Shown: positions 10,004 through 19,290, counted from the first letter of the stretch. The stretch: DNA of 64,000 nucleotides from Mucilaginibacter pineti (GCF_900101875.1 NZ_FNAI01000001.1:992001-1056000); one strand, 5' to 3'. Made by a program: numbers and translations. The notes: generated by a model from the letters alone, not told the origin.

Positions 10004-10038
10004 TTCTCAAATCTCAAATCTGATATCTCAAATCTAAA
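10003..10038 (-). repeat. post-stop word array W3 (GATTTGAGAT words)
   Basis: Read in the direction of the exonuclease gene, TTTAGATTTGAGAT-type words start a few bases after its stop codon and run into the terminator. Only one arm is present. Confidence 0.7.
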
Positions 10039-10040
10039 CC

Positions 10041-11054
10041 TTACCCTTTTTTAAACTTCAATGCCAGTTGTGCCAGCATATCTTCGTTAACGGGTTGGGC
10101 GGGTTCGTCCTTCTTTTTGAAAGGCTTTGGCGGATATTGAGTTTTAGTATGATCAGGTTTGTGTACTTCTCTTTTAGGCGCATCGGCATTTGGTGCCGGG
10201 GTTGCCGGTTTTGGCTGCGCGGCAGCTTTGGCCTGGCGCTCGGCGGCCTTCTTGCCGTTCCAGCGGGTGTAGATCTCTTCCAGCTTACGTTTGGTGTACA
10301 GCGGAAAATCGCCCTGCATCATCCATGAATAATAGCTTGGTTCGGCATTAAGTACATCCTCAACGCGCTTGCCTTTGTGCTTACCAAAGTTAATGGTTTC
10401 TTCGCCTTCATCATTGTAAACCATGCGGCCGGCAAAATCAACGGGCTTGCTTAGATTGGTAAACTTATGCAGTGCTTCCACATCGCCAACAACAGGGATG
10501 CTGATGTTGCCTTTTTTATCTTCCCACTGCATATTTTCGTAGCGCTCAATCTGGGCAAGCAATACTTCCATTGTAGCGCGGGTATCGGCCTCTGCCGAGT
10601 GGGCGTTCTCAATTTTTTTATCGCAATAAAACTGGTAGGCTGCTTTAAGGGTACGCTGCTCCATTTGGTGAAATATGTTTTGCACATCAACAAAATGGCG
10701 GCCATCTAACGTAAACTGAACACCTGCACGTAAAAATTCCTCCATAAGCATTGGAATATCAAACTTGTTGGAGTTATAGCCGGCAAGATCGCTTTCGCCA
10801 ATAAAATCGGCAATGGCCTGGCCAAGTGCTTTAAACTGGGGCTCGTTGGCAATATGCTCGTCATAAATACCGTGTACCAATGATGATTCAAGCGGAATTG
10901 GGATGCCGGGATGTACACGCCAGGTTGTTACTTCCTCGCTGCCATCGGGGTGCAGTTTTATAACAGATATTTCAACTATGCGGTCTGCACCTATATTAGT
11001 ACCCGTGGTTTCAAGATCAAAAAAAGCCAGCGGGCGTTTTAAATTTAATTTCAT
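10041..11054 (-). CDS. DEDDh 3'-5' exonuclease with ExoX-like C-terminal domain
   Basis: 337 residues, cytoplasmic. The N-terminal exonuclease domain has FFDLETTGT with D13 and E15, YNSNKFDIPML for the second Asp motif and HSAEADTRAT with the catalytic His and Asp, as in the epsilon subunit of DNA polymerase III. About residues 215-265 (INFGKHKGKRVEDV, then SYYSWMMQGDFP) match the small domain found at the end of ExoX-like proteins. The remaining tail is Pro/Lys/Ala-rich and probably disordered. It could be the replicative proofreader or a repair nuclease; the tail argues for the latter. Confidence 0.88.
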   Translation of the reverse strand: MKLNLKRPLAFFDLETTGTNIGADRIVEISVIKLHPDGSEEVTTWRVHPGIPIPLESSLVHGIYDEHIANEPQFKALGQAIADFIGESDLAGYNSNKFDIPMLMEEFLRAGVQFTLDGRHFVDVQNIFHQMEQRTLKAAYQFYCDKKIENAHSAEADTRATMEVLLAQIERYENMQWEDKKGNISIPVVGDVEALHKFTNLSKPVDFAGRMVYNDEGEETINFGKHKGKRVEDVLNAEPSYYSWMMQGDFPLYTKRKLEEIYTRWNGKKAAERQAKAAAQPKPATPAPNADAPKREVHKPDHTKTQYPPKPFKKKDEPAQPVNEDMLAQLALKFKKG

Positions 11055-11187
11055 GTTATGGTATCAGTAATAGTACTAAGCTTATTGCAAAGGTCTTAAA
11101 AAGAATCAGCAGAATAAATTTTTTAATTTAAATAATATACCACTTTTATATTTAAATTAATGCCTTCCTATTTTATCATAATATTAA

Positions 11188-13161
11188 ATGAAGAAAATAT
11201 TACTAATAATAATTTCAGTACTTGGCGTTCAGCATTTTACAATGGCGCAGGCGGCATGGCCAACCGTTAATACCGACGACCTTAAAGCTAAGAGATACGA
11301 TAAAGATACTTCGGCACACGCGGTATATTTAAATGAGTTTGGTGTATCAAGAATTGAAATGGGTAGCGACGACCGCATTCACCTTAATTACGACTACCGC
11401 GCCCGCATAAAAATATATGACCCCAAAGGCCTCAGTAATGGCACCATCGAAATTCCGATACATAATGGCGACGACAATTCAGAAGAAGTTACCGACATTA
11501 CCGGCATTACCTATTATACCGATGATAATGGCCTGATGCAGAGTGCAACCCTGGACCCTAAAAAAATATTTACCGTACGTGATTACAAGTACCAAAGCAC
11601 CATGAAGTTTGCTTTGCCCGCCCTGCGGCCGGGTTGTATTATTGAGTTCAGTTACAGATTATCATCGCCTTATTGGGATAATTTCCGCAAGTGGAATTTC
11701 CAGGACGATATACCCAAGGTACGGTCAGAATACCAGGTACATATTCCCGGTTTCTGGAATTTTAACGCATCATTACGCGGTTCGCTTAAACTAAGCCATA
11801 CCGAGTCGGAAATTGAACGCGAGTGCTTTTCATCGCGCGGCTCCAAATGCGATTGTTCATTCATAAAATACAGTATGAATGATATCCCTGCCTTTATTAC
11901 TGAAGATTATATGACCGCGCCAAAGAACTTTTTATCGGCCATATACTTTGAGCTTGTTGAATTTACCAACCCCTACACCGGCGCAAGAACCAAGGTAACA
12001 AAAGAGTGGAGCGACGTTGACCGCCAGCTAAGAATAAATGAGGATTTTGGCAGCCAGCTGAAACGTAAAGAATTGATGAAAGACCGGATAGGTGCAGTTA
12101 TTGCAGGTAAAACAGACACCCTTGAAAAAGCCCAGGCCATATACGCTTACCTGCAAAAATGGTTTAAATGGAACGATTACATTGGTATTTACAGTTCTGA
12201 CGGGATTAAGAAGGCTTACGAAAATCATACCGGCAGCGTGCCCGATATTAACCTTACACTTGCGGCGGCATTGGGTGCTGCCGGCATAAATGCCGACGCT
12301 GTTTTACTATCAACCCGCGAGCACGGCAATGTAAATACGCTATACCCCGTGCTGAGTGATTTTAACTACGTGGTGATAAAAACCGTTATAGGCAATAAAA
12401 CCTATTTGCTTGATGCTACCGACCCATTGCTGGCTTTTGGTTTGCTGCCGCGAAATTGCCTTAATGATAAAGGCCGGGTAATTAGTCTTACCAAACCATC
12501 GTACTGGATAGATTTGAATGCGATGCAAAAAACATCCGAATCGCGGTCGCTTGACCTTACCTTGCTTGATAACGGTAAACTAAAGGGCACCATTACCAAC
12601 TACTACTCGGGCTATAAAGCTTATGAGGAGCGCAGGGCCATAAAAAAATTCAATTCAATTGATGAGTTTGTGGAAAATCTTGACGAAAAATTGCCCAAAA
12701 TAAAAATCATCAACTCAAAAATAGGCAACCTGGACAGCCTTAATTTACCCCTGGCCGAAACTTATGAAATTGAAATTGACGCCTACGATAACATGAATCA
12801 TAACCGTTTGGCCTTTAACCCGTTTTTGTGGGATAAGATAACTAACAATCCCTTTAAACTGGCCGAGCGCGATTATCCTGTTGACTGGGGCGTACCGTCA
12901 GACACTCGTCTGATATTAACCATGCACCTGCCTGCCGGATATACTATTGAAACCCCGCCGCAGGTGGTGGCCTTTAAAATGCCAAACAACGGCGGTATGT
13001 TTGCCACCAGTTTTGAGCCCATGGAAAACGGCTTTACGTTTTCGAACATAACGCGGTTAAGCAAGGCGGTTTACTCGTCAGAAGAATATCCGTACCTTAA
13101 GGAGCTTTTCAACAAGATCATCCTTACCGAAAAATCTGACATGATGTTTAAGAAAAAATAA
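11188..13161 (+). CDS. DUF3857/transglutaminase-like protein, catalytic residues missing
   Basis: 657 residues with a signal peptide (cleavage after about residue 20, TMAQ), so exported. N-terminal DUF3857 beta domain (about 40-270) and a transglutaminase-like domain (about 290-420). Aligned with its downstream paralogue, the Cys position is Val351, the His position is Tyr394, and only Asp409 (LLDATD) remains, so this copy should be catalytically dead. Its stop codon overlaps the start of the next gene (TAATG), showing a translationally coupled operon. Function of the family is unknown; a binding or scaffold role is inferred. Confidence 0.85.
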   Translation: MKKILLIIISVLGVQHFTMAQAAWPTVNTDDLKAKRYDKDTSAHAVYLNEFGVSRIEMGSDDRIHLNYDYRARIKIYDPKGLSNGTIEIPIHNGDDNSEEVTDITGITYYTDDNGLMQSATLDPKKIFTVRDYKYQSTMKFALPALRPGCIIEFSYRLSSPYWDNFRKWNFQDDIPKVRSEYQVHIPGFWNFNASLRGSLKLSHTESEIERECFSSRGSKCDCSFIKYSMNDIPAFITEDYMTAPKNFLSAIYFELVEFTNPYTGARTKVTKEWSDVDRQLRINEDFGSQLKRKELMKDRIGAVIAGKTDTLEKAQAIYAYLQKWFKWNDYIGIYSSDGIKKAYENHTGSVPDINLTLAAALGAAGINADAVLLSTREHGNVNTLYPVLSDFNYVVIKTVIGNKTYLLDATDPLLAFGLLPRNCLNDKGRVISLTKPSYWIDLNAMQKTSESRSLDLTLLDNGKLKGTITNYYSGYKAYEERRAIKKFNSIDEFVENLDEKLPKIKIINSKIGNLDSLNLPLAETYEIEIDAYDNMNHNRLAFNPFLWDKITNNPFKLAERDYPVDWGVPSDTRLILTMHLPAGYTIETPPQVVAFKMPNNGGMFATSFEPMENGFTFSNITRLSKAVYSSEEYPYLKELFNKIILTEKSDMMFKKK

Positions 13162-15071
13162 TGAAACTATTTTTAACACTGCTATTATTCCTGGTTTTGT
13201 ATAAGGGAGCAGGCGCGCAGGAAAATTACGATGTATCGCTCATATCAAAAGACCTGCTGCCTTATGCCAGCGCCGTGGTGCGCAACAAGCAGGTAAATGT
13301 GGAGGTAAAATCCCTGGATAACACCTATTATCATATAAAAACCGCCATTACTATTTTAAATAAAAATGCCGACGACGTTGCCCATATTGGCATTTGGTTT
13401 GATAAGAACCGGGTAATTAAAAGCATTAAAGGATTGGTTTACAATCAATTTGGCAAGCAGGTATCAAAATTCTCTGAAAGCGATTTTGAAGATCAGAATT
13501 TGGGTACGCAGTCGTCTTTATTTGATGATGCAAAGATCAGGCATTTTAACCCCGCCATTACCGATTACCCCTACACCATTGTGTATGAGTACGAAATAAA
13601 ATCAAAACAAACCCTGTTTTTTGATGATTGGGAGGCTAATGACGATGCAGGCGTTGCGGTTGAAAAAAGCTCGTACACGTTTAGCTGCAAGCCCGATTTT
13701 AAGATCAGGTACAAGGAAATTAATATGCCCGGAAAAGTTGTTATAGCCACCAATAAACAGGGCGAGGATACGTATACCTGGGAAGTAAATAATTTAAAGG
13801 CTATTAAAGAGGAACCCTACAGCCCCAGTGCCGATAAATATTTGAGCAAGGTGAAGGTGTCGCCGGTAAAATTTCAATACCTGGGTACGTCCGGCTCGTT
13901 CAGTAACTGGAACGAGATGGGAAAATGGATAAATGACAACCTGCTGGCCAGCCGCCGAACTATATCGCCGGTTACTGTTGCCCACATGAAGCAACTTACC
14001 GAAGGTATTACCGATCCTAAATTAAAGGCAAAAAAAATTTACGAATACATGCAAAGCAAAACCCACTATATAAGCGTGCAGGTGGGTATTGGCGGTTTTC
14101 AGCCCTTTTTGGCCGATGATGTTGACCAGCAAAACTATGGCGATTGCAAGGCCCTGGTTAATTATACCCAGGCGCTGCTTAAGGCGGTGGATATAGATTC
14201 GTATTACTGTATTGTAAAGGCCGGCAGGTTAAAGAAAAGTCCGCTGGTTGATTTTGCCAGCATGAACCAGTTTGATCATGTTATTTTGTGCCTGCCATTT
14301 AAAAACGACACTACATTTTTAGAGTGTACCAGCCAAAAGATCCCCTTTGGTTTCCTGAGCGATTTTACCGACGACCGTTATGTACTGGCCTGTACCCCCA
14401 CCGGCGGCAAATTGCTGCATACGCCAAAGTACACCGCCCAGTATAACCTGCAGCAATGCAGGGCCAGCTTTGTGCTGGATACTACCGGTAAAATAACCGG
14501 GCAAATGAACACCGAGTTTAAGGGCACGCAATATGATAACCGAGATTATATTATTGAGGAAGCACCGGCCGAGCAGGTAAAAAGCCTGCAAAAAGAGTAT
14601 CCTATTAATAATATGTATATTGAAAAGTTCGCGTTTCAGCAGGATAAGGGTTTGCAGCCCGTTACTACCGAAACCATAAAGCTGGAGGCGCCGGACTATG
14701 GATCAATAAACGGCAATAAGATCATTTTTTTACCCAACACCGGCAACCGTATTGAACGCATTCCGCGTGAGGTAAGAAACAGGCATTTCGAAATGTATAT
14801 AAACACGGGCTATACCGATGATGACGAGATTACATTTACGCTACCTGCAGGTTATCATGTAGATATGCGGCCCGAAGCTACCACCATCAACAAACCGTTC
14901 GGTAAGTTTTCGGTATCGGCCACGGTGATGGGCAATCAGCTTAAATACAAACGCAAGCTGCAGGTAATTGACGGTTATTATAACAAGGAACTTTATGCCG
15001 AATTGGTAGCCTTCTATCAATCAGTTTGGGAAAGCGACAGCAGCAATATTACTCTTATTAAAGGTAACTAA
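13161..15071 (+). CDS. DUF3857/transglutaminase-like protein, Cys and His present
   Basis: 636 residues with a signal peptide (mature part from about residue 20, GAQ). Same architecture as the upstream gene: DUF3857 domain followed by a papain-fold transglutaminase-like domain. C329 lies in NYGDCKAL and H373 in FDHVIL; the usual third residue is Glu388 (FLECTSQ) rather than Asp. Likely periplasmic, possibly an amide-bond hydrolase or cross-linker. Its 3' end overlaps the small convergent membrane-protein gene by 14 bases. Confidence 0.88.
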   Translation: MKLFLTLLLFLVLYKGAGAQENYDVSLISKDLLPYASAVVRNKQVNVEVKSLDNTYYHIKTAITILNKNADDVAHIGIWFDKNRVIKSIKGLVYNQFGKQVSKFSESDFEDQNLGTQSSLFDDAKIRHFNPAITDYPYTIVYEYEIKSKQTLFFDDWEANDDAGVAVEKSSYTFSCKPDFKIRYKEINMPGKVVIATNKQGEDTYTWEVNNLKAIKEEPYSPSADKYLSKVKVSPVKFQYLGTSGSFSNWNEMGKWINDNLLASRRTISPVTVAHMKQLTEGITDPKLKAKKIYEYMQSKTHYISVQVGIGGFQPFLADDVDQQNYGDCKALVNYTQALLKAVDIDSYYCIVKAGRLKKSPLVDFASMNQFDHVILCLPFKNDTTFLECTSQKIPFGFLSDFTDDRYVLACTPTGGKLLHTPKYTAQYNLQQCRASFVLDTTGKITGQMNTEFKGTQYDNRDYIIEEAPAEQVKSLQKEYPINNMYIEKFAFQQDKGLQPVTTETIKLEAPDYGSINGNKIIFLPNTGNRIERIPREVRNRHFEMYINTGYTDDDEITFTLPAGYHVDMRPEATTINKPFGKFSVSATVMGNQLKYKRKLQVIDGYYNKELYAELVAFYQSVWESDSSNITLIKGN

Positions 15072-15186
15072 ATATTACGATGCCCAATATAATGCCAACT
15101 ACCATGATCAGATACAGCATAATTTCGGTACCGGCAAACTTTTTGTACTTAGTCCAGAATGAATATTCCTCTTTTTTATCGGGCAT
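15058..15186 (-). CDS. 42-residue single-span membrane protein
   Basis: A short frame too small for usual gene callers: N-terminal charged part MPDKKEEYSFWTKYKKF then a hydrophobic segment from about residue 21 to the end (LYLIMVVGIILGIVIFSYL). A perfect -7 box TAATTTTG lies 7 bases before the ATG. The stop codon is inside the convergent DUF3857 gene. Function unknown; small inner-membrane proteins of this form often act as subunits or regulators. Confidence 0.6.
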   Translation of the reverse strand: MPDKKEEYSFWTKYKKFAGTEIMLYLIMVVGIILGIVIFSYL

Positions 15187-15193
15187 GACATTG

Positions 15194-15201
15194 CAAAATT
15201 A
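15194..15201 (-). promoter_or_regulatory. -7 box of the 42-residue membrane protein
   Basis: TAATTTTG on the minus strand fits TAnnTTTG, ending 7 bases before the start codon at 15186. Confidence 0.55.
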
Positions 15202-15226
15202 TTCATTTTAATTAACTTAAGCCACC

Positions 15227-15988
15227 ATGAATAGTAAGGAAGAAGAGGAAATAAAACACGAGTTTCAGCTGGAGCGGGTTATTCTTTTCAGCGATGCCGT
15301 GTTTGCCATTATTATAACCATAATGGTGATAGATATTAAACTGCCCGAAAGCATTATCCACGCCGATGCAAAACACATAAAGGAAGCGTTTATAGATCTG
15401 CTGCCCCGGTTTATAGCCTATGTGCTTAGTTTTTCGCTTATTGGTAATTTCTGGTACGGGCATTTACGCATGTTCAGCATTTTAAAAAATTACGATAAAG
15501 GGCTTATAATCATTAACCTGCTGTTCCTGTTCTTTATCTCGCTATTCCCGTTTTCGGTTTCACTAATCGCCATAAATTCAAAAGACATACAACTTTCATG
15601 GGGCTTTAGCTTCTATTTTGGCATCATAGCATCATTAATGCTCGTGCAAACCGTAATGGTACACTACCTTATCATACATAAAAGTAAGCTCTGCATCAAC
15701 TCGCCCGACTTTGATAATATTTTAGAATGGAAGGTACAACGCATGAATTATGTTGCATTCCCCGTACTGTGTATAGCCGTAATTATAATCATGTATTTTT
15801 CATTAAACATGATATACATAGTATTTGGCTTTGCGCTATACGGTTTAGTTATCAGCAGGGTAAAAAAACGCTACTACCCCAACAACGTTAATAAGCCGCT
15901 CATAACAATGCTATTGGGCCCGCTAAAAAGGAAAAAGTTACCTGTTAAAAAGGCGAAGAAGATAGAAACCAAAACGGATACTGAATAA
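15227..15988 (+). CDS. TMEM175/DUF1211 family potassium channel-like protein
   Basis: 253 residues, about six membrane segments. The family hallmark R-x3-FSDAVFAI is at 17-28 (RVILFSDAVFAI), forming the pore-lining first helix of bacterial TMEM175 channels, which conduct potassium with low selectivity. The N terminus is acidic (EEEE) and the C terminus lysine-rich. Length fits bacterial members that assemble as tetramers. Transcribed divergently from the 42-residue protein. Confidence 0.87.
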   Translation: MNSKEEEEIKHEFQLERVILFSDAVFAIIITIMVIDIKLPESIIHADAKHIKEAFIDLLPRFIAYVLSFSLIGNFWYGHLRMFSILKNYDKGLIIINLLFLFFISLFPFSVSLIAINSKDIQLSWGFSFYFGIIASLMLVQTVMVHYLIIHKSKLCINSPDFDNILEWKVQRMNYVAFPVLCIAVIIIMYFSLNMIYIVFGFALYGLVISRVKKRYYPNNVNKPLITMLLGPLKRKKLPVKKAKKIETKTDTE

Positions 15989-15997
15989 TAAGATTTT

Positions 15998-16108
15998 GTC
16001 ATTCCGAACGAGGTACAAGGAGGAATCTTCTAAAGCTTTGTATACGAACTATACTTATCCGATATCTTTAATGTAGAAGATTTCTCCTTGTACCTCGTTC
16101 GAAATGAC
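15998..16108. repeat. palindromic repeat family A, copy A1
   Basis: GTCATTCCGAACGAGG at 15998 pairs with the complementary end at 16108 over about 36 bases (roughly 33 matching), around a 40-base AT-rich loop. Copies A2-A5 lie elsewhere in the window and share the GTCATTTCGA ends and GAGAAATCTTCT core. Confidence 0.9.
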
Positions 16109-16130
16109 AACCCTTTTATTTGTTTCAGCA

Positions 16131-16162
16131 ATTCAATGACTTAATGACCAATGACCCAATGA
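16131..16162 (-). repeat. post-stop word array W16 (AATGACC words)
   Basis: Repeats of AATGACC/AATGACT occupy the 30 bases next to the stop codon of the NlpC/P60 gene. The same word recurs at 48753-48790 and 51482-51510. Confidence 0.7.
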
Positions 16163-16726
16163 CTAATTCACCGCACCAATCTGTTCATTAACCGAGCCAG
16201 CGCGTGAAAAATATTTGTACAACGATGGATCGCGCAGTTTAACGATGATGACACCACGCCTTGAGCTGGCGTGTACCACATAGCCATTTTGCAGGTATAC
16301 ACCCACATGGCTAAATTGCTTACCATCGAAATCAAAGAAAACCAGGTCGCCCTCTTTTAGGTCTTCCTCGTATTTGCGTTTAATAACTGTTATCTGCTTG
16401 CTGGTCATCCTTGGAATGGTGATGCCGTACACCTGCTGCTCCAATAAAAACGCCAGGCCCGAGCAATCAACGCCATCCTTATCCAGCCCGCCGAACTTAT
16501 AAGGTGTGCCCATCCATTGGTCAATAAAAGCATATAAACGGCCATTTTCAATATCCCCCCTGCTCACCCCCATGATCTCCGAATATTTCGAGGCGATATC
16601 GCCGTTAGGTTTTACCACTTCACCAGGCTCGCCACGCAGCACAGCCTTGCGGCTATGGCATGAGGTTAATACTATCGGCACAAAAAATAACAGGAACAGA
16701 TAACAAAGGCAGCGATATTGACTCAT
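16163..16726 (-). CDS. NlpC/P60 cysteine peptidase lipoprotein
   Basis: 187 residues. Lipobox LTSC with Cys23 predicts membrane anchoring. The NlpC/P60 domain (about 65-180) has the nucleophile C88 in DGVDCSG, H140 in FSHVGVY and a third polar residue H152 in VVHASS. The family cleaves D-gamma-glutamyl-meso-diaminopimelate or similar bonds in cell-wall peptides, as in Spr/MepS-type endopeptidases. A degenerate -7 box (TAAATTTA) ends 4 bases before the ATG. Confidence 0.93.
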   Translation of the reverse strand: MSQYRCLCYLFLLFFVPIVLTSCHSRKAVLRGEPGEVVKPNGDIASKYSEIMGVSRGDIENGRLYAFIDQWMGTPYKFGGLDKDGVDCSGLAFLLEQQVYGITIPRMTSKQITVIKRKYEEDLKEGDLVFFDFDGKQFSHVGVYLQNGYVVHASSRRGVIIVKLRDPSLYKYFSRAGSVNEQIGAVN

Positions 16727-16790
16727 GCCGTAAATTTATAATTTAAGGCATTATTATAGCGGGATATCTTTTTAACATATCAACAAGTGG

Positions 16791-17025
16791 GATGTGCAGA
16801 TTTTAGATTTCAGATGTGCAGATGATGACGGATGTTCCAATTCCCCTCTTGAGAGGGGACGCGGCGGAACTGAGCGCTGGCAGGGGGTGTGTTTCGTCGG
16901 CAAGAACACACCCCTCCACCCCTCTCAAGAGGGGAATAGCACAAGGCCCGGCTTTTAATCCGACTCCTCAATGTGAAATTTATCATCTGCACATCTGAAA
17001 TCTGCACATCTGAAATCTGAATCAT
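16791..17025. repeat. two-layer nested palindrome W4
   Basis: Outer arms at 16791-16828 and 16982-17025 consist of GATGTGCAGATTTCAGAT words in inverted orientation. Inside them lies a second palindrome: CCCCTCTTGAGAGGGG near 16843-16858 and its partner at 16918-16935, with a further pair GGGGGTGTGTT (16883) and AACACACCCC (16906). The whole 362-base gap between the NlpC gene and mqnC is occupied by this structure and the mqnC promoter. Confidence 0.88.
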
Positions 17026-17075
17026 TAATTTGTCAATCTTGTTCATCCTGTTAAACTATTAATAACGTAAGTCCG

Positions 17076-17083
17076 TATCTTTG
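17076..17083 (+). promoter_or_regulatory. -7 box of mqnC, adjacent to start codon
   Basis: Perfect TATCTTTG, 5 bases before the ATG at 17089; predicts a leaderless transcript. Confidence 0.75.
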
Positions 17084-17088
17084 TTAAC

Positions 17089-18213
17089 ATGAACACAGCC
17101 GATCTGTTGCAACGCGCTTTGCGGTTTGATTTTTTAACCCAGGATGAAGGGGTTTATCTATATAACAACGCCTCCACTGCCGATTTGATGTACACCGCCA
17201 ACGAACTGCGTAAAAAGCAGGTTCCGCATGGCAAGGTTACCTGGCAGATAGACCGTAACGTTAACACCACCAACGTATGTATAGCCAATTGTAAGTTCTG
17301 TAACTTTTTCCGCAGGCCTGGTCATGAGGATAGCTACATTACCGATATTGAAACTTATAAAAAGAAGATAGAGGAAACTTTCCGCTACGGTGGCGATCAG
17401 CTCCTGCTGCAGGGTGGCCATCACCCGGATCTGGGGCTGAAGTTTTATACCGATCTGTTCAGCGAATTGAAACGGCTGTATCCTAAGCTTAAACTGCACT
17501 CTTTAGGTCCGCCGGAGATTGCGCACGTTGCCAAGCTGGAAAGCATGAGCCATTACGATGTGCTGAAAGCAATGAAAGAATCGGGACTGGATTCACTTCC
17601 CGGTGCAGGTGCCGAGATCCTGAACGACCGTGTTCGCCGCCTGATATCAAAAGGTAAATGCGGCGGCAAAGAATGGTTAGATGTTATGCGTGCGGCGCAC
17701 CAGCTTAACCTGCCAAGCTCGGCCACCATGATGTTCGGCCATATAGAAACCATCGAAGAACGTTTTGAGCACCTGGTATGGATTCGCGAGGTACAGGCCG
17801 AAAAACCTGAAGGCGCGTATGGCTTTGTGGCCTTTATACCCTGGCCTTTTCAGGATGATGGCACGCTTTTACGCAAAGTGCGTGGTATCACCAATAACGT
17901 AACCGGCGACGAATACATTCGTATGATAGCCCTGAGCCGCATTATGCTGCCCAATATAAAAAACATACAGGCATCATGGCTTACCGTTGGCAAGCAGGTT
18001 GCACAGCTTTGTTTGCACGCGGGCGCAAATGATTTTGGATCGATAATGATTGAAGAAAACGTAGTATCTGCCGCAGGTGCGCCGCACAGGTTTACCGCCA
18101 AAGGCATCCAGGATTCCATAAAAGAAGCCGGCTTTGAACCCCAGCTACGCACCCAAAAATACGATTGGCGAGATGTGCCCGTAGAAATTGAAGAACAGGT
18201 TATTAATTATTAG
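17089..18213 (+). CDS. mqnC: cyclic dehypoxanthinyl futalosine synthase
   Basis: 374 residues, cytoplasmic radical SAM enzyme of the futalosine menaquinone pathway. The cluster-binding CxxxCxxC is C64, C68, C71 (CIANCKFC). The conserved GGHHPDLGL, the SLGPPEI and the GAGAEILNDRVR segments match MqnC rather than MqnE. It cyclises dehypoxanthine futalosine. Other mqn genes are not in the window. The scpB gene follows after a word palindrome. Confidence 0.94.
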   Translation: MNTADLLQRALRFDFLTQDEGVYLYNNASTADLMYTANELRKKQVPHGKVTWQIDRNVNTTNVCIANCKFCNFFRRPGHEDSYITDIETYKKKIEETFRYGGDQLLLQGGHHPDLGLKFYTDLFSELKRLYPKLKLHSLGPPEIAHVAKLESMSHYDVLKAMKESGLDSLPGAGAEILNDRVRRLISKGKCGGKEWLDVMRAAHQLNLPSSATMMFGHIETIEERFEHLVWIREVQAEKPEGAYGFVAFIPWPFQDDGTLLRKVRGITNNVTGDEYIRMIALSRIMLPNIKNIQASWLTVGKQVAQLCLHAGANDFGSIMIEENVVSAAGAPHRFTAKGIQDSIKEAGFEPQLRTQKYDWRDVPVEIEEQVINY

Positions 18214-18222
18214 GTTTTCTGG

Positions 18223-18363
18223 GGTCTGAGGTGTGTGTTCTGAGGTTTGAGTATATTGTTAAGTTATACACTTCAAGAATTTACCATCGGCACATACATC
18301 ACAGCCCTCAGAACACACAAACCAGACCACACACCTCAGATCACAGCCCTCAGATCACACACC
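18223..18363. repeat. word-palindrome W5 (TCTGAGGTGTGTG words)
   Basis: Left arm 18223-18251 carries GGTCTGAGGTGTGTGTTCTG-type words; the right arm 18305-18363 carries several inverted copies and ends 10 bases before the scpB start codon. Confidence 0.85.
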
Positions 18364-18373
18364 ACAGAAGAAA

Positions 18374-18925
18374 ATGGAGCAATACATAGAGGCATTAATT
18401 TTCGCGTCGGAACAGGGTATACGGATGGAAGAGATCCTGTATTGTTTGCAGGCTGCCTTTGAGCGCGATCATACTGCCGATGAGGTTAATCAAAGTCTGG
18501 CTGCCATACAGGAAAAATACAACCACGATAGCCTGGCCATTGAATTGGTAAAAGTGAACAACGGCTACCAGTTTTTAACCAAAAAACAATACCACCCGGT
18601 TATTAACCTGCTGCAAATTCAGCGCAGCAAAAAAAAGCTGAGCCAGGCCGCGCTGGAAACCCTTGCCATCATCGCGTACAAACAACCGGTTACCAAAACC
18701 GATGTGGAGCAAATTCGCGGCGTAAACTGCGATTACTCTATCCAAAAACTGCTGGAAAAAGAGCTGATAGCTATAATTGGGAAGTCGGAAGCAGTGGGTA
18801 AACCCATACTTTATGGTACCAGTGGCCTGTTTATGGATTATTTTGGCATAAACAACATTCAGGAATTACCTCAGATTAAGGATTTTACAAGCAATTCTGC
18901 AAGCATTGGCGAACAGGCAGAATAA
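18374..18925 (+). CDS. scpB: chromosome segregation and condensation protein ScpB
   Basis: 183 residues, cytoplasmic. Two winged-helix domains (about 1-80 and 85-165) typical of the kleisin-associated ScpB subunit of the SMC condensin. Conserved LSQAALETLAIIAYKQPVTK and the RG.. turn (IRGVNCDYSIQKL) identify it. scpA and smc are not nearby. The start ATG follows a long word palindrome; no ribosome-binding site is apparent. Confidence 0.92.
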   Translation: MEQYIEALIFASEQGIRMEEILYCLQAAFERDHTADEVNQSLAAIQEKYNHDSLAIELVKVNNGYQFLTKKQYHPVINLLQIQRSKKKLSQAALETLAIIAYKQPVTKTDVEQIRGVNCDYSIQKLLEKELIAIIGKSEAVGKPILYGTSGLFMDYFGINNIQELPQIKDFTSNSASIGEQAE

Positions 18926-19066
18926 TTTTAAAATGTATTTCTAATAAAAATGATTTTAATTATTTTTACTACTGAATTAGTTATTTGAAGTAGCCAAAAT
19001 TTTGATACTTTTAAAAACTGATTTAAATTTATATTGATAAAGTTTTAAAAATAAAATCCGTTACAA

Positions 19067-19261
19067 ATGGGAGCGCCAAAAAAACCGACCACTAAGAAGA
19101 TCGATAATTCAGAAGACGAAAATGATGACGACGATGATCTGATTATCGACCCAAAGAAGAAAAAAGTTGAGGATGACGATGATGATTTTGACGGCCCGTT
19201 AGATGATGACTTGGGCAGAGGTTATGATTCGTTTGAAGATGACGACGACGACGATTATTAA
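19067..19261 (+). CDS. aspartate-rich small protein
   Basis: 64 residues, about half of them Asp or Glu, with three Asp runs alternating with short Lys patches (KKKK). No hydrophobic core; probably disordered and possibly metal- or nucleic-acid-mimicking. The gene is real by its own terminator at 19291-19323. A DNA-mimic or chaperone-like role is only a guess. It is monocistronic between scpB and the GNAT-like gene. Confidence 0.7.
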   Translation: MGAPKKPTTKKIDNSEDENDDDDDLIIDPKKKKVEDDDDDFDGPLDDDLGRGYDSFEDDDDDDY

Positions 19262-19290
19262 AATTTAAGGAAACATATTCTATTTGTAAA

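Noticed and set aside
18247..18462. 71-residue frame ahead of scpB
   Set aside because: It covers the word palindrome W5 and overlaps scpB out of frame.
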